Assembly: GCF_030818955.1 (NCBI RefSeq)
Contig: NZ_JAUTBF010000001.1
Coordinates: 1,240,001 to 1,304,000, forward strand
Origin: Microbacterium trichothecenolyticum
Lineage (GTDB): Bacteria > Actinomycetota > Actinomycetes > Actinomycetales > Microbacteriaceae
Direction of reading: 5' to 3'
DNA: 64,000 nucleotides
The translations under genes were made by a program, and so were the position numbers. This document shows, in pieces, positions 1-8,000 of the stretch; position 1 is the first letter of the stretch, and each line of letters begins with the position of its first letter. The notes under the pieces were generated by a model. The model was given only the letters and a program-made list of their open reading frames with translations, ran no database searches and was not told where the DNA came from.

Positions 1-523
1 CGGCGAGGTGCGGCTCCTCCGGCGCGGTCGCGGCCCCGGCGAGGGCGGCGACCTCGCGCCAGCGCACCGTCTCGTGCTGGTAGTAGACGTACGGCAGGTT
101 CCTCTCGAGCGGGGCGGCGTCGGGCGTGCGCGTGCCCACCGTGTGCCGGGCACCGAGGCCGAGCAGGAACGGGTTGGAGTACCGTCCCCCGCCGTGCATC
201 TGACACGCCAGGTCGATGTGCTCCGCCGTCATCCGCTGCAGGAACCGCCCGATGCCGCGCGCATCGTCGGCGTCGTCGGGGCCGTGCACCCCGCGCGCCC
301 GGGGCAGAGCCTCCACCCGTGCGACGGGCCCCGGGCGCCCGCCGAGCAGCGTCGCGGCCAGCGGCGTTCCCAGCAGCACGATCTCGGCCTCGGGGTACGT
401 GCGCGACAGCGCCTCCACCGCCGGCAGGGCGAAGAGCAGATCGCCGAGGCCGCCGCCGCGCAGCACGGCGATCTTCAGCACGTCGTCGAAACGTTGCGCG
501 CCGCTCGGGAGCGTGGCATCCAT
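1..523 (-). CDS. Glycosyltransferase family 9 (heptosyltransferase-like), cut by window edge
   Basis: About 174 N-terminal residues are present and the rest lies beyond base 1. The reading from the ATG at 523 gives KIAVLRGGGLGDLLFALPA near residue 17, the glycine-rich start of GT9 ADP-heptose:LPS heptosyltransferase-type enzymes, and later DLACQMHGGGRYSNPFLLGLG, which resembles the GT9 Rossmann core. A purine-rich ribosome site (GGAAGG) lies at 531-536. It is divergent from the heptose kinase/adenylyltransferase at 626, so both probably serve heptose-containing glycan synthesis. Family knowledge: GT9 enzymes transfer sugars, often heptose, from nucleotide donors. The acceptor in this Gram-positive cell is unknown. 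The frame has no competing ORF of comparable quality. Confidence 0.8.
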   Translation of the reverse strand, partial: MDATLPSGAQRFDDVLKIAVLRGGGLGDLLFALPAVEALSRTYPEAEIVLLGTPLAATLLGGRPGPVARVEALPRARGVHGPDDADDARGIGRFLQRMTAEHIDLACQMHGGGRYSNPFLLGLGARHTVGTRTPDAAPLERNLPYVYYQHETVRWREVAALAGAATAPEEPHLA

Positions 524-625
524 GGGTCGTCCTTCCCTCGCCCCGAGTGTTCCCCTCCGGGGTGCGGACGAAACACGTTGCGCGGTGATGCATGATCAGA
601 CGCTGCGACGGGTACGGGTGTGGTC

Positions 626-2038
626 ATGAGCGACGACATCCTCGGGGCGCTGCGCCGACGTGCGCCGCGGGTCACCGTCGTGGGCGACGTGATCCTCGAC
701 CGGTGGGTGCGCGGCGGGGTGCGGCGCGTGAGCCGCGAGGCGCCGGTGCCCGTGGTCGACGCGCGCACCGTCGAGGCGAGTCCCGGCGGAGCCGCGAACA
801 CCGCGGTCAACCTCGTCGCGCTCGGGGCGCGGGTCTCGCTTCTCTCGGCGGTGGGTCGGGATGCCGAAGGCACCGAGCTGCTGCGCCTGCTCACGGGGCA
901 CGGTGTCGATGTCTCCGGCGTGGTCGCGGCAGAGGGGGCCGTCACGGCGACGAAGACGCGGATCGTCGGCGAGGACCAGATCCTCGTGCGGGTCGACCGG
1001 GCGAGTATCGGGCTTGTCCTGCCGGCGATCGGCGTCGACGCGGACGCTCTCCTCGTGTGCGACTACGGCGGCGGGCTGTTCGACGACGCGGTGGTCAACC
1101 GGCTGTCCGGGATGCCGGAGAGAGCACCGCTCGTCGTCGTCGACGCGCACGACCTCCGACGCTGGGCACCGTTGCGTGCGGACGTCGTCACCCCCAACGC
1201 GGGAGAGACGGAGCTGCTGCTCGGGGCCGGGCTGGGGGGTGACCGGGCGGAAGCCGTGGCGGCGGCGGCATCCCGCGTCCTCGGTGCCGCGGGCTCTCGC
1301 GCCGCCGTCGTCACGCTCGACGTGCAAGGGACGGTGGTGCTCGAAGGCGGACGCGTCACCGGACGCACGCGAGCCGTGCCGGCGGCGGAACAGCAGGCCT
1401 CGGGCGCCGGCGACACCTTCGCCGCCGCGCTGACGGTCGCGCTGTGCTCGGGCGCCGGGCTGCCGGCAGCCGCCGCGTTCGCGCAGCGGGCCGCCGACGT
1501 CGTCGTCGCACGACCCGGGACGGCGGTGTGCACCACCGCCGATCTCGCTTCCGAGGGCGGCGGCCTGCTCACCCACGACGAGCTCGCGCGGCGGATCGAC
1601 GAGGAACGCGCTCGCGGCCGGCGGATCGTCTTCGCCAACGGCTGCTTCGACCTGATCCACCGCGGCCACACCACTCACCTGCACCAGGCGAGAGACCAGG
1701 GCGACGTGCTGGTCGTCGCCCTGAACGACGACGAGTCCGTGCGGCGGCTGAAGGGCCCGGGCCGCCCCGTGAACCCCCTGCCAGAGCGCGCCGCCGTGCT
1801 CCAGGAACTCGGCTGCGTGGACTACGTCACCGCGTTCGCCGAGGACTCCCCCGTCGCGCTGATCGAGCGGCTGCGCCCCGAGGTCTATACCAAGGGCGGC
1901 GATTACACCCCCGAGATGGTCCCCGAGGCGCAGGCCGTTCGGTCCTACGGCGGCGAGGTGCAGATCCTCGACTACCTGCCGCACCGCTCGACGACCGAGA
2001 CGGTGGCGCGGATCCGGGCGGGACGACGCAACGGCTGA
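626..2038 (+). CDS. hldE: Bifunctional heptose-7-phosphate kinase / heptose-1-phosphate adenylyltransferase
   Basis: This 470-residue protein joins two domains. Residues about 10-310 are a PfkB-type sugar kinase, with GGAANTAVN near 55 and the catalytic SGAGDTFAAAL near 260. Residues about 333-470 are a nucleotidyltransferase with FANGCFDLIHRGHTTHL near 335, whose HRGH is the HxGH site. The order and length match HldE/RfaE, which phosphorylates D-glycero-D-manno-heptose 7-phosphate and adenylates heptose 1-phosphate in the cytosol. A GTG two codons upstream (620) is an alternative start; ATG 626 is preferred by spacing. HldE is best known from Gram-negative LPS synthesis. Here it pairs with a divergent GT9 gene and probably feeds a heptosylated cell-surface glycan. 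The neighbouring isomerase and phosphatase genes are not in view. Confidence 0.9.
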   Translation: MSDDILGALRRRAPRVTVVGDVILDRWVRGGVRRVSREAPVPVVDARTVEASPGGAANTAVNLVALGARVSLLSAVGRDAEGTELLRLLTGHGVDVSGVVAAEGAVTATKTRIVGEDQILVRVDRASIGLVLPAIGVDADALLVCDYGGGLFDDAVVNRLSGMPERAPLVVVDAHDLRRWAPLRADVVTPNAGETELLLGAGLGGDRAEAVAAAASRVLGAAGSRAAVVTLDVQGTVVLEGGRVTGRTRAVPAAEQQASGAGDTFAAALTVALCSGAGLPAAAAFAQRAADVVVARPGTAVCTTADLASEGGGLLTHDELARRIDEERARGRRIVFANGCFDLIHRGHTTHLHQARDQGDVLVVALNDDESVRRLKGPGRPVNPLPERAAVLQELGCVDYVTAFAEDSPVALIERLRPEVYTKGGDYTPEMVPEAQAVRSYGGEVQILDYLPHRSTTETVARIRAGRRNG

Positions 2039-2053
2039 GCGCCCCGTCTGCCC

Positions 2054-2596
2054 TCAGTGCATGGTGATGGTCAGATCACGCACGCCGAGCTTCTGCGAGA
2101 TCGAGGCGGCCGAACCGCCCTCGGCCGCCATCGCCCAGTTCTGACCGAGCAGGTAGGAGCTGACCTCGCCCGTGCGCACGACGGTCTGCGCATTGAACCA
2201 GTTCTGAGCCTCGTCGGGGGTGGCGAAGACCGCGATGGTCTGCATGCCGCCGTCCGGGCCGACGCAGTCGATCGACGACGTCGCGATCGACAGGTGCGAG
2301 TCCACGGGGTTGGTGCACACGCCTCCGTCGGCGACGAAGGCGTCGGCGATCTCCTTCGCCGTGGCGAAGGTCGATGCGGCCGCCGCGCTGGTCGTCTCGG
2401 CGTGACGGGTGAAGAACTCGTCCTGGAACGCCTTGTCGAACGAGTCGATGTCCACATCCGAAGCGCTGCTGGACGGAGCGGCCGCCGGAGCGGACGTCGC
2501 CGGGCTGGAGCAGCCGGCCAGGCCGACAGCGGCGACCGTCAGCGCGAGGGAGATTCCCACGATCAGGGTGGATCGGGGTGCGTTCGACATGCTCAT
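2054..2596 (-). CDS. Secreted lipoprotein of unknown function
   Basis: A 180-residue protein with a lipoprotein signal: a short basic start, a hydrophobic stretch (TLIVGISLALTVAAVGL) and the lipobox LAGC followed by a Ser/Ala/Pro-rich linker. The mature part contains about two Cys residues (in GGVCTNP and SIDCVGPDGG) that could form a disulfide, and a region around EAQNWFNAQTV. I recognise no domain. The start ATG at 2596 has GAGAGGAC about seven bases upstream. A second in-frame ATG (2590) is possible. It converges on hldE with only 15 bases between the stops. It is probably anchored on the outer face of the membrane as a solute-binding or stress-related lipoprotein, but nothing in the sequence fixes a role. 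Confidence 0.75.
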   Translation of the reverse strand: MSMSNAPRSTLIVGISLALTVAAVGLAGCSSPATSAPAAAPSSSASDVDIDSFDKAFQDEFFTRHAETTSAAAASTFATAKEIADAFVADGGVCTNPVDSHLSIATSSIDCVGPDGGMQTIAVFATPDEAQNWFNAQTVVRTGEVSSYLLGQNWAMAAEGGSAASISQKLGVRDLTITMH

Positions 2597-3041
2597 GGGC
2601 GTCCTCTCGATACGGAATCGCGGCGTCGGAGGGGCGTTCACGGGACAAGAGGCGTTCCTCTCCTCCCCGTGCTCGGCAGATCCCCGACCACCTGCGCGTG
2701 TGAGGGAATGCTAACGAGATTCCCGGCGCACCCCCGGGGACCTAGGTAGTTTCCCCATCGCCGACCCCGGCGCAGCGGTGCGCCCGGCGCCGGTGAAGGC
2801 CGACCTCCGACGGCGACGAGCGACGAGATCGCTTCTGAGCTTCCCGTCCGGGCGACGGTCGTCTTGTGACCTCCGCTGGGCCCTCAGCCCCTCAGAACGA
2901 GGGCCCCTCTTTCGGTGAGGTGCAGGATGGGCGCACGAACAGAGTCACACGACCGCATAGTCGCCCCGTGATTGTGATCTGGACAGGGGGCATCGCGCGT
3001 GCGGCACTGTCGGACGACGACGGAAGTTGTCGCCGCCGCCG
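2597..3041. other. Non-coding interval with a hairpin
   Basis: No convincing gene is seen in these 445 bases. At 2878-2906 an 8-bp perfect stem (GGGCCCTC / GAGGGCCC) encloses a 13-base loop and is followed on the plus strand by CTCTTTC. It may be a weak terminator, or it may mark the end of the minus-strand ABC operon that stops at 3042. Confidence 0.4.
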
Positions 3042-4973
3042 CTATTGGCGGATGGCTACGGCCGGATTCGCGCGCGCGGCCACGAGTGCCGGGTAAGTGG
3101 CGCTGAGGATACCCGTGACGGTTCCTGCGAGAACGCCCACCCCCACAGTGGCGATGTCCAAGCGGGGCACCCATCCCTGGGTGAGGCTGATGCCGATCAG
3201 CGCGTATAGTCCGACAGTGCTTCCCGCGACACCTCCCAGGAGGCCGATAAAGATGCCCTCGAGGGTGAAGATACGCCAGATTGAGGAGCGACTGGATCCG
3301 ATGGCTCGGCGTAGCGCGACCTCGCGCGCTCGGGCTTGTACGGAGAGATACATGGATGCGGCAGCAGTCAAACAGGCCAGTGCCAGCAGCACGGCAGAAC
3401 TGATGCCGACAAGAGCGCCGAGATCGGTGGACACGCCCAGCTGAATGGAGCGCAAGTCCGCAACGGTCTCGATCTGAACCCGAGACGGGTCGCCGGGGGA
3501 AAGTGCGATCGGGGCCGCCTCCGCGACCGGAGCCGGGAAACCGGGCTCAGTGCGGACGACAAACTGGGGGTCGGCCGGTCGTAACCCCTTCGCAGCGGTG
3601 CGGGAGACGACGACGCTGTTGCTCAGTTCGGCGATGCGTCCGCCATCCTCGATGATGCCCACCACGTCCACTGCTACGTTGCCCAAATGCAGCACTCTTC
3701 CCGGGCCTGGACCGGCGATACCGAGCTCCGCGGCGGCGGTGGAGCCCACAAGGGCCACCGCACCGCCCCATGGGTTATCGAGGAGTGCCACGGCGGTGGA
3801 GGGGCTTACGCCCGCATTATGGATGCGGAGATACGAACTGTCAGCCACGAGGACCTCGCCGGTGAACACTGGATCCTCGAGCCCGGCTGCGCTGTCGAAC
3901 ACCGTCAGATCCGCTTCCAGGGACGAGACGTACCCCACGCCCTTCACCCCTCGGAGATCCATGAGTCGTGCACCGGAGGTGGCACTGTAGAAGCTGTCGT
4001 CGGGGAGAGAGCTGCGCACGACCACCTCGTCGAGCCCGGCGGCATTGAGTCGCTCGGCGACTTGTATTGCGGCGGTCTGACTTATTCCCAGTGAGCACAC
4101 CAAGCCGCCCGTCCCCAGCAGGAAAGCGCTCAGCAGCAGAGCCGCGCGTCCGGGGCGAGACGTGTGACTCGACACGGCATCGAGGAGCTCGTCCCACAGC
4201 TTCCTGACGAAGGCCGCGGGGGTTTGTCTCGAGAGGCGCTCGGTCCGCGGCGGGCTCGGGTGCAGCGCCGGCTGCTCAGCGCTCCCGTCGCGAAGAGTCC
4301 CGTCTTCGAGGTGTAGCTGGCGATTGGCAGCCGATGCGACCACCGGGTCATGGGTGATGACCACAACCGTCACTCCGGACGCGTTCAACGCCCGAAGATG
4401 TTCGATGACGGTCTGTGAATTCTCGCCGTCCAAGGCCCCCGTCGGTTCGTCTGCGAGGAGGAGACGCGGGCCTGTTGCGACGGCGCGGGCGATGGCAACG
4501 CGCTGGCGTTCGCCGCCGGAGAGCTGACGTGCGAGGTGGTTGGCTCGGTGGCGCATACCGAGCATGCTCAGGGCGTGACTGACGGCACGGCGGCGGTCCC
4601 GCAATGCCTCACCGCGCACTCTCAGGCCGAGAGCGGCGTTCGAAGCGGCGGTCTCATCGAGCAGCATATGCGCGTCCTGGAAGACGAAGCCGATCTCGCG
4701 GGAGCGGATAGTGTCCCGCTCTTTCTCGCTGAGACGACTCGTCTCTCGGGTGGCGAACTCGTATGTTCCCGTCGATGGTCGGTCGAGAAGACCCAGGATG
4801 TTGAGGAGGGTCGACTTGCCTGAGCCGGACGGGCCGACGATGGCAACGAAGTCGCCATCGTCCACGCGCAGGGAAACATTGCGTAGGGCGTGGGTGGTCC
4901 CGGCTGGAGTGTCGAATGATCGGGATACCGCACGCAGTTCGAGTAGGGGTTGCGTGGGAGGCTTGCCTGTCAT
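3042..4973 (-). CDS. MacB-like ABC transporter, fused ATPase and FtsX-type permease
   Basis: A 643-residue fusion. Residues 1-230 are an ABC ATPase of the LolD/MacB type: Walker A GPSGSGKST near 48, signature LSGGERQRVAIARA, Walker B LLLADEPTGALD. Residues about 265-643 hold one membrane helix, a large extracytoplasmic segment and three C-terminal helices, the FtsX/MacB core (ASMYLSVQARAREVALRRAIGSSRSS is the typical cytoplasmic turn). Family proteins are mechanotransmission ABC systems for antibiotic, peptide or lipoprotein export and not classical importers. It is the last gene of a minus-strand operon and overlaps the adaptor gene by four bases, so the two surely act together. Its ATPase also resembles transporters placed beside lactococcin-972-type secreted proteins, which fits the small secreted protein at the operon start. 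Confidence 0.9.
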   Translation of the reverse strand: MTGKPPTQPLLELRAVSRSFDTPAGTTHALRNVSLRVDDGDFVAIVGPSGSGKSTLLNILGLLDRPSTGTYEFATRETSRLSEKERDTIRSREIGFVFQDAHMLLDETAASNAALGLRVRGEALRDRRRAVSHALSMLGMRHRANHLARQLSGGERQRVAIARAVATGPRLLLADEPTGALDGENSQTVIEHLRALNASGVTVVVITHDPVVASAANRQLHLEDGTLRDGSAEQPALHPSPPRTERLSRQTPAAFVRKLWDELLDAVSSHTSRPGRAALLLSAFLLGTGGLVCSLGISQTAAIQVAERLNAAGLDEVVVRSSLPDDSFYSATSGARLMDLRGVKGVGYVSSLEADLTVFDSAAGLEDPVFTGEVLVADSSYLRIHNAGVSPSTAVALLDNPWGGAVALVGSTAAAELGIAGPGPGRVLHLGNVAVDVVGIIEDGGRIAELSNSVVVSRTAAKGLRPADPQFVVRTEPGFPAPVAEAAPIALSPGDPSRVQIETVADLRSIQLGVSTDLGALVGISSAVLLALACLTAAASMYLSVQARAREVALRRAIGSSRSSIWRIFTLEGIFIGLLGGVAGSTVGLYALIGISLTQGWVPRLDIATVGVGVLAGTVTGILSATYPALVAARANPAVAIRQ

Positions 4974-6202
4974 GGCTCCACCAGAAGCGCCGTACCCGGA
5001 ATCAAACGTTCGTCGGCCTCGATGGCCACCCAGCCGTCGGACTGAGTCAGAACGGTCACCGCCACGGTCTCACGGGGAGGTAGTGTGCCCCCATCCTCAG
5101 CTGCGGGCGGGGCGAGGACCACGTACGCCGACCCGCCTTCCTGGTAGACGGCGACTGCAGGCACCGCGGTGCCGGGCGGCGGCTGGTCGACATTCGAGAG
5201 ACGGATGGGCGTAGCAGCGTCTACGACCGCACCGTCCGGCACCGCCACGCTGATGGGATAGCCGGAAGCGCCCGATCCCGCATCGGTCACCAGATCGCCC
5301 ACTCTTAACACGCTCGAGGCGATGGGGGCAGCGCCGGCGATGCTCACTCCGACGGTCCGTCCGCTTTCGATTCTGTCTCTCTGCGCCTTGGTGAATTGGG
5401 CCGTGAGAGTCGCTGGTGTCGTCTGCAATGTCATGACCGGCACCTCTGGGCTGAGGAGCGTGCCCACCGGGGCGCTTTGCACCACCGGGAGATCGTCGGC
5501 GGGGGTAACCACAAACTCTCGCCAGGCCAAACCTCGCTGCCCATCAGCGACGAAAGGCAGCTCATACTCCACAGCTGCGTACATCCGAGTCAGCGCGGCG
5601 ATCGTGCCGCTATCGAGCTCCCCCGTAACTCGGACGCCGTAAAAGTCACGGTCGATGAGGAACTGCTGAAGGGAGCGTACATCGGTGCCTTCCGCTCCGA
5701 CGATGAGGTCCCGGTAAAGCGGCACGGTGGGTGGGATCGCGAAGACCGGGCGGCCAGAGACTTCAGCGACGAGGTCTCCGAAGCGCACGCGGTCGCCACT
5801 GCCTACGACGACTTTGCTGAGCAACGTCCGCTCCGCTTTGGGGAGGGACTTTTCAGAGGTAGCGGGGGTTGCGGATTGCGACACTGCGGCGTTCGCGGTC
5901 GGTGCCTGATCCGACGCCTGTACAGACGCGCCGCTGACGAACACGCCCGCAGTCGCTGCCGGCGTGAGCGCGGCGGGTACGGAGAAGCCGGCGTCCACTA
6001 CCCGTTCCTCGACGTTCACCCGAACGGGCAAGCGTATGTCCGCCGATTGCAGGGCGTCCGATGTGGGGGAACGCACGAGCCCTCCGGCGACGAAGGCGGC
6101 GCCCATCATCACCGCCAGCACCACGACTGCGGCGATCAAGCGCACGGGGTGGCGTACTCGGGCCAGCTGAACCGGGTCCTGCGCCGTGGACTCCTCGCTC
6201 AA
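4970..6202 (-). CDS. MacA/HlyD-like membrane adaptor with peptidoglycan-binding domain
   Basis: A 410-residue protein starting at TTG 6202, which overlaps the upstream stop as TTGA. One N-terminal membrane helix (LIAAVVVLAVMMGAAFVAGG, residues about 22-42) anchors it. The extracytoplasmic part contains a putative peptidoglycan-binding module (GTDVRSLQQFLIDRDF near 170) set into an adaptor-like beta-barrel sequence. This layout is common for actinobacterial adaptors of MacB-like ABC proteins: the wall-binding domain probably replaces contact with an outer-membrane channel. It sits between a lipoprotein gene and the MacB-like gene with four-base overlaps on both sides, implying translational coupling. 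The substrate cannot be read from the sequence. Confidence 0.82.
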   Translation of the reverse strand: MSEESTAQDPVQLARVRHPVRLIAAVVVLAVMMGAAFVAGGLVRSPTSDALQSADIRLPVRVNVEERVVDAGFSVPAALTPAATAGVFVSGASVQASDQAPTANAAVSQSATPATSEKSLPKAERTLLSKVVVGSGDRVRFGDLVAEVSGRPVFAIPPTVPLYRDLIVGAEGTDVRSLQQFLIDRDFYGVRVTGELDSGTIAALTRMYAAVEYELPFVADGQRGLAWREFVVTPADDLPVVQSAPVGTLLSPEVPVMTLQTTPATLTAQFTKAQRDRIESGRTVGVSIAGAAPIASSVLRVGDLVTDAGSGASGYPISVAVPDGAVVDAATPIRLSNVDQPPPGTAVPAVAVYQEGGSAYVVLAPPAAEDGGTLPPRETVAVTVLTQSDGWVAIEADERLIPGTALLVEP

Positions 6203-7062
6203 CGCCCGGCAATCACGTCGTTGAACGTGCTCAGGACGGTCTCCCTGGCAGCGGCGAATTCCTGAACGGCCGCGGCCTGGCTATCTATGAAAGCAGCTTC
6301 GTATCGCGCCTGAAGATCGAACAGGGTCTGAATCGCGCCAGTCTGCGAGGCGCACTCGGCCTGCGTAGTGGCGGCTGCGATCTCGGCCTCTTTGCCCTGC
6401 TGATTGTACTGCTGGGAGGGGAAGCCGGAAGTGGCGTCTAGAACGATGCCTCGTTCCTTCATGCAGTTCTGCCACTGTTCGCGGGCCTGAGCCCCTTCCG
6501 CGCTGCTTTCCGCACGACGTTCCGCCTGCGAGCGGATTCTATAGTCGATGTTCGGGGCCTGGAGGAAATCGATCTGAGGCTGCAGCGCGCTCACCGCCTC
6601 CTGGTTGCATGAGGCAAATGCCTCGTTGAACTCCACACCCAGATCGAGGGTGTTCACGCGCAAAGTGTTGATTCCGACGTCCTCCGGCGCCCCGTAGCCG
6701 AACCTGCTGGCACGCTCCACGCTCCACACCCCGTACCGCCGGTTCTCTGCGGCGGGGAACGGTGTCCAGTCGACGCGTTCGGAAACGGTGTGAAACCCGA
6801 GATCTTCCAGGCAGGCGTCCGTGCGAGTGGCGATGGCCTGGAGCGTTTTGGTCTGAACTGCCGGGCTTTGCAGCGAGTACTGATCGAGGGGGAGCTGTAC
6901 AGTCCCTGTCTCGTAGTCCATCACAGCGCTGACGGATTCATACCCCTCGATGCTCACGTCGGGAAGCTCTTGTAACCCTTCTCCCTCCGACGGCGACGGC
7001 GCGCAGGCGGAGACAGACAGCACAGTGATGACGAGAGCGGCGGCGGTGGCGAGGCGTTTCAT
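6199..7062 (-). CDS. Operon-encoded lipoprotein
   Basis: A 287-residue lipoprotein: MKRLATAAALVITVLSVSAC is the signal with lipobox VSAC, so Cys20 would be lipidated and retained on the outer membrane face. The mature part is rich in Gln, Glu and Ala, with a predicted helical, coiled-coil-like second half (QAERRAESSAEGAQAREQW) and a few Cys residues. No known domain is recognised. GGGAAGAC precedes the ATG. It is the second gene of the operon and overlaps the adaptor gene. A role as an accessory or immunity-type partner of the MacAB-like machine is inferred from position only. Confidence 0.75.
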   Translation of the reverse strand: MKRLATAAALVITVLSVSACAPSPSEGEGLQELPDVSIEGYESVSAVMDYETGTVQLPLDQYSLQSPAVQTKTLQAIATRTDACLEDLGFHTVSERVDWTPFPAAENRRYGVWSVERASRFGYGAPEDVGINTLRVNTLDLGVEFNEAFASCNQEAVSALQPQIDFLQAPNIDYRIRSQAERRAESSAEGAQAREQWQNCMKERGIVLDATSGFPSQQYNQQGKEAEIAAATTQAECASQTGAIQTLFDLQARYEAAFIDSQAAAVQEFAAARETVLSTFNDVIAGR

Positions 7063-7119
7063 GTCTTCCCTTGTTCTCGTGGCGGGCTGCCGACGCCAGG
7101 CGCCGGCAGCCCTCTGTCA

Positions 7120-7446
7120 TCATCCGATGCTGCTGGTGATGTCGTTGAAGCCGTAGTACCGGAGGTCGTCGGTGCCGGTGTAGAACGTCGGTGACTGCGC
7201 GCCTTGCCGGTCGGCGTGGTCATACAGGATCGCGTAGTTGGCAGGCTGGCTGACCGCCACCGACGAGGCCTTGTCGTTGGCGTTGGCGCCCACCCAGTTA
7301 GTGCCGCGCCCGAAGTCGCCGAGGTAGCCGCCGCCGTAGTGGAGGTAGTCCCACAACTGGATTCCCGCGTTGGCGGGCGTCGAGACGACCAGGCCTGCGA
7401 CGACGAACGCCGCGGTTGCGACCGTGCCGGCAATGAACTTCTTCAT
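7120..7446 (-). CDS. Small secreted I36 / beta-gamma-crystallin-like protein
   Basis: A 108-residue preprotein. Residues 1-28 (MKKFIAGTVATAAFVVAGLV...ANA) form a clean Sec signal peptide with cleavage at ANA-G. The mature 80 residues have two similar halves: YLHYGGGYLGDF... ending NDKASSV, and YDHADRQG... ending FNDITSSI. This paired pattern is typical of small secreted proteins annotated as peptidase inhibitor family I36 or beta/gamma-crystallin-like. There is no Cys. GGGAC lies seven bases before the ATG; a longer in-frame ORF upstream has no signal peptide and is not used. It is the first gene of the operon with a lipoprotein, adaptor and MacB-like ABC protein. It may be the exported effector, but that is inference. 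Confidence 0.7.
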   Translation of the reverse strand: MKKFIAGTVATAAFVVAGLVVSTPANAGIQLWDYLHYGGGYLGDFGRGTNWVGANANDKASSVAVSQPANYAILYDHADRQGAQSPTFYTGTDDLRYYGFNDITSSIG

Positions 7447-7810
7447 TAAGTGTCCCTTCTTCTCTGTTTGCGGAAGGGTCAGCCCGGCACGCCGCCGGTG
7501 GAACCGACTTTCTTCCCCCCGGGTCAAGCATGCGAATGTGGGCCCCTCCGGGAAGGGGCTGGCGGGCTCCTTCGCCTGAAAAAAGCTGGTCAGCAGAATG
7601 AACAGCAGCGCCATCACCGCACACAATTCACTCATTCAGATGATCCACGGCGGCGCCGAAGATCGAACCTCGCTGATGTGTCAAGGCCTTGACACCCCGC
7701 GACTGGCAAGGGAGCGCCCCTGCGACAAACGAAAAGCCTCCCGCATCTGCGCGGAAGGTTTTCGACCATCCAGAGGGATTCTTCGTCCCACAGTGTGAGT
7801 GACAGTCAAT
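7447..7810. other. Non-coding interval before the secreted-protein operon
   Basis: No gene is supported. It holds a perfect 16-bp palindrome at 7679-7694 (TGTCAAGGCCTTGACA) that contains a TTGACA box on both strands, a small hairpin at 7542-7559, and the tRNA terminator at 7731-7758. The palindrome is a candidate operator for the operon starting at 7446, but no good -10 box at the right distance was found. Confidence 0.35.
7731..7758 (-). terminator. Rho-independent terminator after tRNA-Pro copy
   Basis: Read on the minus strand, an 8-bp stem (CCTTCCGC / GCGGGAGG, one G-T pair) with a 6-base loop is followed by CTTTTCGTTT. It lies about 50 bases downstream of the tRNA-Pro copy at 7811-7887. 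Confidence 0.5.
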
Positions 7811-7887
7811 TGGTCGGGATGACAGGATTCGAACCTGCGACCCCCTGACCCCCGGTCACGTGCGCTACCGAGCTGCGCCGCATCCCG
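7811..7887 (-). tRNA. tRNA-Pro(GGG)-like gene, possibly degenerate, CCA encoded
   Basis: Minus-strand cloverleaf of 77 bases including an encoded CCA, with a perfect 7-bp acceptor stem (CGGGATG / CATCCCG), a canonical T arm (GGTTCGAATCC) and a D arm. The anticodon triplet in register with the tRNA-Pro at 33397 is GGG. Two features are abnormal: base 33 reads C rather than the near-universal U, and the anticodon stem has a G-G mismatch at 28-42. It is therefore either a decaying duplicate or an attachment-site copy and may not be a working tRNA. Its 5' flank (7888-7906) matches the flank beside the partial tRNA-Pro at 33508-33551 with three differences. Confidence 0.6.
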
Positions 7888-8000
7888 TTACCCGCGAGCG
7901 GGCAACAACTGCTCATCGAAGGTCGACATGAGCCCATGTATCGCGCGACATCCCGGCCCGCGGTCTGGCTGAAGGGCGACCCGCCGCGGCGGAGCGGAAC

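Noticed and set aside
596..1984. Long minus-strand ORF opposite hldE and many similar long GC-rich antisense ORFs across the window
   Set aside because: They mirror codons of well-supported genes in high-GC DNA and show only Arg/Ala/Pro/Gly-rich composition without domains.
2866..3096. Plus-strand ORF in the gap before the ABC operon
   Set aside because: Low-complexity Arg/Ser composition, no ribosome site, and it overlaps the end of the MacB-like gene.
7120..7635. A 171-residue version of the secreted protein starting at 7635
   Set aside because: The upstream part has no signal or ribosome site, whereas MKKF at 7446 begins a clear signal peptide with a good site before it.
7811..7887. tRNA-Pro with anticodon CGG
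   Set aside because: Alignment with the intact copy at 33397 keeps the anticodon in register as GGG; reading CGG would shift the loop by one base and break the stem.
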